In this document: piece after piece, positions 30,742-35,285 of the stretch
Position numbering within the stretch: position 1 is the first letter of the stretch
Layout of the letters: the number at the start of each line of letters is the position of its first letter
Assembly (NCBI GenBank): GCA_903889525.1
Contig: CAISXT010000067.1
Location: 1 to 35,285 of the forward strand
Source: an uncultured Opitutia bacterium
Lineage (GTDB): Bacteria > Verrucomicrobiota > Verrucomicrobiia > Opitutales > UBA953
Length of the DNA: 35,285 bases
Reading direction: 5' to 3'
Notes under the pieces: model-generated
Database searches by the model: none
What the model was told of the DNA's origin: nothing
What the model saw: the letters and a program-made list of their open reading frames with translations, nothing else
Program-made: the position numbers and the translations under genes

Positions 30742-32012
30742 GCGAATTTCCCGAATCCCTCCGCCGGCGCCTGACGCGCCCTGCCGCCATTTTTGGCGAA
30801 GGGGTCAGCGGCCGTTCGGTGGCGGAGTCGCTCGCGGGCGCCGGTTTCGCGTCGGTTATTTATGATGAGCGGGGCGAGAATCGACAGTTCGGTGCCGAGG
30901 AAGCCGCCCGGCATGACCTGCTAGTTTACAGCCCAGGGTTTCCGCAGTCGCATCCTTGGATTATCGCCGCCCGCCGCGCCGGGATACACTGCCTCGCGGA
31001 ACTTGATTTCGGTGCACTCCTTTGGACGGGCCCCGCTATCGCCATCACGGGTACGAACGGTAAAACGACCATTACGGAATTCCTTTCGTTCGCCTTCAAG
31101 CGCGCCGGCCTCGATGCCATCGCCTGTGGTAATGTCGGCCTGCCGCTGACATCGTTGGAGCGCACGGTCTCTAATGGTTCCTTCGTCGCCGTGGTCGAGG
31201 TCAGCTCTTTCCAGTCCGAAGATCTGCGTCACTTCACGCCGGAGGCGGTGTTATGGACTAATTTCGATGAAGATCACCTCGACCGACACGGCGATCTCGA
31301 GAGCTACTTCCGGGCCAAATTCAAACTAATCGAGCGCATGATGCCCGGTGGTATTCTGGTGGTCGGCGAATCCGTCGTCGTGGCGGCCCGTCAGTTCGGC
31401 ATCGAGCTTCCCGCCGAGGCGCAGGTCGCAGCGCGCGCCGATGTGGCCGAAACCGTCCCCGCCGGATCGATGTTTGATTCTTGGCCGCAGCGCGAGAACT
31501 GGGCGATTCTGGTTAAGTATTGGCAGGCCCGCGGTATCGCGATGCGCCATCTCGAGGAAGCCGCCCGATTGTTCCGCCTCCCGCCGCACCGCCTCCGGAA
31601 GGTCACGGAAAGTAAAGGGGTAGAATTTTGGAACGATTCCAAGGGGACCAACTTCCACGCAGTGCAGGCGGCACTTTCCCAATTCAGCATCCCGGTCCGT
31701 TGGATCGGGGGCGGCAAGTGGAAGGGTGGCGACCTTGGGCGTTTCGCCCGTCGCATCGCCCCGCTCATCGACACCGCTTATCTGATTGGTGAGACCGCGC
31801 CTGAGTTACACCGTCACTTTGAAGAACTCGGTAAACCTAGCCGATGTTTCCCAACGCTGCAGGACGCCGTCGTCGCGGCCGCCAAGGACGCCCATGGCCC
31901 GATGGCCATCCTGCTCAGTCCAGGATTTTCAAGTTTCGATCAATTCCGCGGCTATGCCGAGCGCGGCATGGTCTTTGAGCGTGCCGCCACTTCGCTGGCG
32001 AGTCGCCCCTGA
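30738..32012 (+). CDS. murD: UDP-MurNAc-L-Ala:D-Glu ligase
   Basis: A 424-residue Mur ligase that adds D-glutamate to UDP-MurNAc-L-Ala. It has an N-terminal Rossmann loop (IFGEGVSGRS, 18-27), the ATP loop ITGTNGKTT (103-111), GNVGLPL, VVEVSSFQSE (the MurD 'ElSSFQLe' motif), NFDEDHLDRHGDLESY with the FRAKFKLI lysine, and FWNDSKGTN. The usual 'LLSPa.aSFD.f.nfe.RG' end motif reads LLSPGFSSFDQFRGYAERG. Length and order are normal. It overlaps mraY by 4 nt. After the stop there is a 46-nt gap before a LysM gene, the widest break in the cluster after mraZ. Confidence 0.95.
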   Translation: MSEFPESLRRRLTRPAAIFGEGVSGRSVAESLAGAGFASVIYDERGENRQFGAEEAARHDLLVYSPGFPQSHPWIIAARRAGIHCLAELDFGALLWTGPAIAITGTNGKTTITEFLSFAFKRAGLDAIACGNVGLPLTSLERTVSNGSFVAVVEVSSFQSEDLRHFTPEAVLWTNFDEDHLDRHGDLESYFRAKFKLIERMMPGGILVVGESVVVAARQFGIELPAEAQVAARADVAETVPAGSMFDSWPQRENWAILVKYWQARGIAMRHLEEAARLFRLPPHRLRKVTESKGVEFWNDSKGTNFHAVQAALSQFSIPVRWIGGGKWKGGDLGRFARRIAPLIDTAYLIGETAPELHRHFEELGKPSRCFPTLQDAVVAAAKDAHGPMAILLSPGFSSFDQFRGYAERGMVFERAATSLASRP

Positions 32013-32058
32013 TTTTCACCAAACCACCCACCCAGACCAAACCATCCTACCTACTAAC

Positions 32059-32643
32059 ATGCGACCTATCATTACAGTCACCGCCGTCGTGCTCGTGCAC
32101 CTCTGCGTCATCGCCGTCCTTGTCGGCGTCAACGGCTGCCGCAGTACCAGCGGCTTCGAGGAGCCCATTCCTCCCGCCGTCTTCTCTGGTGGCGCCCGCT
32201 CGGCGACTGACCCAGCCAGTACCACGCTGGCTCCGGTCAACGGCGTGGCCCGCATTCCGACGCCTGAGCCGACGAAGCTCGTGCCGGTGACCCTCGCCGG
32301 ACCTGGCGGCAAGTACACCGCCGTCAAAGGTGACTCGCTCGCTGGTATCGCGGCTCGCGAGAAGGTCACTCGTCAGGCCCTCGCCACTGCTAATCGCCTA
32401 CCGTTGAATGCCGAGATTAAGCCCGGCCAAGTGCTCACCATTCCTTATGGCGGAGCGCCCAAGGCTCCAGTCAAGACCGGTGCTAAAACGGGTGCCAAGT
32501 CGGGTGCAGCCCCGGCAATGAAGGCCGCTCCAGTTTCCGCCGAGCCCGCCCCGAACTTCACCCCGCTCAAGATTATTTCGCTGACTAACCCAGCGGGTGC
32601 CGCGGACACGAAGCCTGCCGCCGCGGTCCCGGCCACTAAGTAA
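32059..32643 (+). CDS. LysM-domain envelope protein in the dcw cluster
   Basis: A 194-residue protein with a hydrophobic N-terminus (about 5-26, TVTAVVLVHLCVIAVLVGVNGC). It may be a membrane anchor or a poorly matching lipobox around the cysteine at 27. A proline/alanine-rich linker leads to one LysM domain (about 94-136: KYTAVKGDSLAGIAAREKVTRQALATAN...IKPGQVLTIP), which binds peptidoglycan glycans. A low-complexity tail with KTGAKTGAKSGA repeats follows. The leader 32013-32058 is rich in C and A, with almost no G and no Shine-Dalgarno motif. It sits between murD and ftsW, not a standard dcw position, so a peptidoglycan-binding helper of division is a reasonable guess. Not a known named gene. 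Confidence 0.8.
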   Translation: MRPIITVTAVVLVHLCVIAVLVGVNGCRSTSGFEEPIPPAVFSGGARSATDPASTTLAPVNGVARIPTPEPTKLVPVTLAGPGGKYTAVKGDSLAGIAAREKVTRQALATANRLPLNAEIKPGQVLTIPYGGAPKAPVKTGAKTGAKSGAAPAMKAAPVSAEPAPNFTPLKIISLTNPAGAADTKPAAAVPATK

Positions 32644-32663
32644 GCCTCCTTTCGCCTTACGTC

Positions 32664-33878
32664 ATGGTCATCAAGGTCAAGCATGAGAGTCCGGGGACCC
32701 TGGGTGGGTACTCGTTGGGCATCGTCATGCTGGCCTTGGGCTTGGCCTTGTTTGGCTTGGTGGTGCAGTATAGCGCGGGGATCTCGCTGTCCTCGAGTAA
32801 CCGTACAGGGGCTTTCGACCGCCAATTGCTCTATGTCCCCATCGCCATCGTGGCGGGATATTTCTTCTATCGGCTTAATCTCGACCGGGTGCGGGAGCGA
32901 CGCTGGTGGATTCTCGGTACGGCCTGTGTGGTGATGGGTCTAGCTCGTGTCCCAGGTATTGGTGTTTCGGTTAATGGCTCATGGCGCTGGATTGATTTCG
33001 GCTTCTTCCGCTTGCAGGCCTCCGATTTGGGGAAGCTGGCCATCGTCCTCGTGCTATCGGATGTGCTGGCGCGGATGCAGCGCCACACGTTGAAAACGAA
33101 CTTCCGCATCTGGCGGCTCAGCGATCGGCATCCGTACGTGATGACGTCGACGGGTTGGCAGGATTGCCGCGAGGGTTTCCTAAAGCCTTTGGCTATCATC
33201 TTATTGATCGCAGGTTTCATTGGACTGGGTCCCGATCTCGGTACGATTCTCCTCTGCGTCGCGGTCGGCGGCGTGATGATGCTCATTTCTGGAGTCCGCT
33301 GGTCGTACGTCATCCCGAGTTTTCTGCTCGGCTTTTCGGCGCTGACGGTGCTGATCCTGAATTGGCCGAACCGGATGCGTCGGTTCACTTCTTTTCTCGA
33401 TCCGTGGGAAAAGCGCGGGGATGAAGCTTACCAGCTTTTCGAGGGGATGGTGGCCTTCGGCGTCGGGGGTTTGACGGGGAAGGGTGCCGCGAACGGTATC
33501 CAAGGTCGTGCCTACCTACCAGAAGCTCACACGGATTTCGTCTTCTCGGTCATCGGCGAGGAATACGGACTCGTCGCGACGGGTTTGGTCGCTTTCACCT
33601 ATTTCACGATTTTCATCCTAGCATATCGGGCGATGCGGCATTCCTCCGATCTTTACCGCTTCAATGTCTGTCTGGGCGCGACGCTCTTCTTGGTGCTGCA
33701 GGCCTTAATCAACATGGGGGTCGTCACCGGATGTCTGCCGACGAAGGGCATCTCTCTCCCGTTCATCAGTTACGGCGGGACCAACCTCGTCATCATGTCC
33801 TGTATGGTTGGCTTGGTGCTCAATTGCATCCGTGATTCCGCGGAGCCGGCGTTCACGCCCAAGGAGGCTCGCGTATGA
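32664..33878 (+). CDS. ftsW: Septal peptidoglycan glycosyltransferase FtsW
   Basis: A 404-residue SEDS-family polymerase with about ten membrane segments. It polymerises lipid II at the division septum together with FtsI. Family features: GVSVNGSWRWIDFGFFRLQASDLGKLAIV (RodA/FtsW 'nGa.RWi..g....QPSE' motif, with ASD in place of PSE), GPDLGTILL (the conserved 'pDlGt'), EAHTDFVFSVIGEEYGL (matching 'eahTDFifavi.EE.G') and LPFISYGGTNLVI near the end (the 'P.iSyGGss' motif). It starts 20 nt after the LysM gene and overlaps murG by 4 nt. FtsW rather than RodA follows from the dcw position. Confidence 0.94.
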   Translation: MVIKVKHESPGTLGGYSLGIVMLALGLALFGLVVQYSAGISLSSSNRTGAFDRQLLYVPIAIVAGYFFYRLNLDRVRERRWWILGTACVVMGLARVPGIGVSVNGSWRWIDFGFFRLQASDLGKLAIVLVLSDVLARMQRHTLKTNFRIWRLSDRHPYVMTSTGWQDCREGFLKPLAIILLIAGFIGLGPDLGTILLCVAVGGVMMLISGVRWSYVIPSFLLGFSALTVLILNWPNRMRRFTSFLDPWEKRGDEAYQLFEGMVAFGVGGLTGKGAANGIQGRAYLPEAHTDFVFSVIGEEYGLVATGLVAFTYFTIFILAYRAMRHSSDLYRFNVCLGATLFLVLQALINMGVVTGCLPTKGISLPFISYGGTNLVIMSCMVGLVLNCIRDSAEPAFTPKEARV

Positions 33879-34966
33879 GTCGCGTGCTGCTTGCGTGCGG
33901 CGGGACGGGTGGCCATCTGGCCCCAGGTATCGCCCTCGCCCAGCGGCTCACGGACGAAGGCCACGAATGCCAGTTGGTGGTCAGCAGTAAGGCCGTGGAT
34001 GCGCGGATGACGGCCAATTATCCCCGTCTGACTTTTGTTGCGGGGAAAGGTCGTGGGTTTGGCCCTGGGCTCGTCGCCCAAGCGCTTTTTTTCCCCGCGT
34101 TAGTGGGCGCGATCTGGTCTGCTTGGCGTCAGCTGCGTCGATTCCGGCCCGATGCGCTCGTTTGTTTCGGTGGCTTCATGAGCCTAGGTCCGGCGCTCGC
34201 CTGTTTGTTCACAGGGGTGCCCGTCTTGGTGCATGAGGCGAATCGTCATCCCGGTAAGGCGGTACGGCTAATTGCGCGGTTCGCGACGTCGGTGCATCTT
34301 CCTGCGGGGGTGCGTATCGCGGGAGTCGCCGCCGACCGTCAGCATGATTCCGGATACCCGGTTCGGGCGGAGATCCGGCCGCAAGCGCGCGACGCCGCCC
34401 GGCGCGCACTTGGCTTGCCCCCCGCCGGGCGCCTTTTACTGGTGACGGGTGGCAGTCAGGGAGCCGCTTCCCTGAACCGCTGGGTCGCGACCCATATCGC
34501 AGAGTTCTCCACTCGTTCTGTACACGTGCTTTGTCTGACCGGCCCCGGCGGACGCGAAGAAGAACTGCGCACGCCGCAGTCGGTTGTGAAGTTCGTCCCA
34601 TTTTGTCACCAGATGGCCGCGGCCTATTCCGCTGCCGATCTCGCCGTCACGCGTGCGGGCGCTGGCACGCTCGCTGAGCTGGCGACCTGCCGGACTCCTG
34701 CGGTGCTTGTGCCGTATCCGCGTTCCGCCGATGACCACCAGACGGCCAATGCCGTCCAGAGTGCGGAGATGGGTGGGGCGGTACTTTTAGCCGAGACTGA
34801 TCTCGGGAAACTGGCCGAGATCGTCTTCACCCGCATCAGTGATAACGGCGTGCTCTCGGCGATGCGCGATGCGTTAGCGCTCGTCGACGCGGCGAACCGC
34901 TGGGAGGAACTTGCCATCGAAACCGTCTCCTTGGCTAGCCGGAAATCCCGGCCCTTGCCCGCATGA
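33875..34966 (+). CDS. murG: Lipid II synthase, MurG N-acetylglucosaminyltransferase
   Basis: A 363-residue GT28 enzyme transferring GlcNAc to lipid I to make lipid II on the cytoplasmic face of the inner membrane. The acceptor loops are ACGGTGGHLAPGIALA (7-22) and VCFGGFMSLGPALAC, then VLVHEANRHPGKAVRLIARFA. The donor side has LVTGGSQGAASLN and RAGAGTLAELA with DDHQTANA, the MurG UDP-GlcNAc signature. It overlaps ftsW and murC by 4 nt each. It is distantly related to the glycosyltransferase at 6832-7920, but the HEANRHPGKA and GGSQGA motifs identify this one as MurG. Confidence 0.96.
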   Translation: MSRVLLACGGTGGHLAPGIALAQRLTDEGHECQLVVSSKAVDARMTANYPRLTFVAGKGRGFGPGLVAQALFFPALVGAIWSAWRQLRRFRPDALVCFGGFMSLGPALACLFTGVPVLVHEANRHPGKAVRLIARFATSVHLPAGVRIAGVAADRQHDSGYPVRAEIRPQARDAARRALGLPPAGRLLLVTGGSQGAASLNRWVATHIAEFSTRSVHVLCLTGPGGREEELRTPQSVVKFVPFCHQMAAAYSAADLAVTRAGAGTLAELATCRTPAVLVPYPRSADDHQTANAVQSAEMGGAVLLAETDLGKLAEIVFTRISDNGVLSAMRDALALVDAANRWEELAIETVSLASRKSRPLPA

Positions 34967-35285
34967 GTTCACGCGATTCAGCCTGGCTGCTTGGTGCTTG
35001 TGGCATGGGCGTGGGACCGTTGGCGATTTATCTCAAGGGAGAGGGCTGGGATGTTTCCGGTTGGGATGATGCGACGGGTAGCCCGATGGAATTACAGTTG
35101 GCGAACGCGGAAGTTCCGTTGTTGCGCGATCCTTGGGCCGCCGGTCGTCAACCCCTCGTGATTGGTCGCTCCAGCGCGGTGAAACCTGGGCATGCCTCTC
35201 TTGATTTGGCTGCCGCTCATGATGTCCGCGTCCTTCGTCGTGGCGAATTACTCGCCGAACGGGTCGCGCACCGCCGGTTCGTCGC
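34963..35285 (+). CDS. murC: UDP-N-acetylmuramate:L-alanine ligase (5' part)
   Basis: An open frame starts with ATG at 34963, overlapping the murG stop by 4 nt (ATGA), and runs off the right edge with 107 codons visible. The N-terminus has the nucleotide-sugar loop LLGACGMGVGPLAIYL, matching the MurC/Mpl-type 'GigG.GM..lA..l', then GWDVSGWDD, VIGRSSAVKPGH (the 'SSAI...np' segment) and VRVLRRGELLAERV ('v..RaE.La'). MurC adds L-alanine, the first residue of the stem peptide, and usually follows murG. The ATP loop lies beyond the window. The related ligase Mpl is less likely at this position. Confidence 0.88.
   Translation, partial: MSSRDSAWLLGACGMGVGPLAIYLKGEGWDVSGWDDATGSPMELQLANAEVPLLRDPWAAGRQPLVIGRSSAVKPGHASLDLAAAHDVRVLRRGELLAERVAHRRFV

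Overview
The window looks like a chromosomal segment of a GC-rich, Gram-negative bacterium, most likely a member of the Verrucomicrobiota near the Opitutae. That placement is inference from gene content read by eye: a verrucomicrobial-type secreted sulfatase with an extra C-terminal domain, a 489-residue UvrC without its cysteine cluster, a PPi-type phosphofructokinase, a small DUF3568-like lipoprotein, start codons that mostly lack Shine-Dalgarno motifs, and a complete-looking cell-wall (dcw) gene order. No rRNA, tRNA, CRISPR array, transposase or phage gene was seen.

Layout. 1-702: start of nuoC and all of nuoB (complex I) on the minus strand. 828-3889: a translationally coupled secreted sulfatase and an alginate-lyase-family enzyme, probably for breaking down sulfated uronate-rich polysaccharide. 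3898-7920: a phosphate and lipid island. A PiT phosphate transporter and its DUF47/PhoU-like partner are divergent from a PlcP-like metallophosphoesterase and an MGDG-synthase-like glycosyltransferase, and the shared intergenic region carries a long palindrome. 8105-10901: uvrC and cinA, divergent. 10957-11043: a REP-type pair of hairpins. 11064-17934: housekeeping genes holA, purB, PPi-phosphofructokinase, a FecR-domain secreted protein, tmk and holB. 17985-19519: an ECF sigma factor, a one-TM protein and a helical periplasmic protein, with the same promoter-like motif in front of the first two. 19532-22759, minus strand: aroC, a degenerate P-loop protein and an LpxL-like acyltransferase, preceded by a lipoprotein gene with its own terminator. 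22760-23141: a structured leader with MraZ boxes. 23142-35285: the dcw cluster mraZ-rsmH-ftsL-ftsI-murE-murF-mraY-murD-(LysM gene)-ftsW-murG-murC, nearly all joined by 1-4 nt overlaps, and running off the right edge.

How the genes may work together. The most interesting unit is the phosphate/lipid island. PlcP-type enzymes are known to remove phosphate-bearing head groups from phospholipids when phosphate is scarce, and MGDG-synthase-type enzymes can glycosylate the resulting diacylglycerol. Placed beside a phosphate importer, the four genes suggest a phosphate-sparing membrane-lipid remodelling module with one control region. The second is the ECF sigma locus, where two copies of TGCAACTT-N15-GTTTAA suggest autoregulation and leaderless or nearly leaderless transcripts. 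The dcw cluster carries MraZ operator repeats at exact 10-bp spacing and an unusual LysM protein gene between murD and ftsW.
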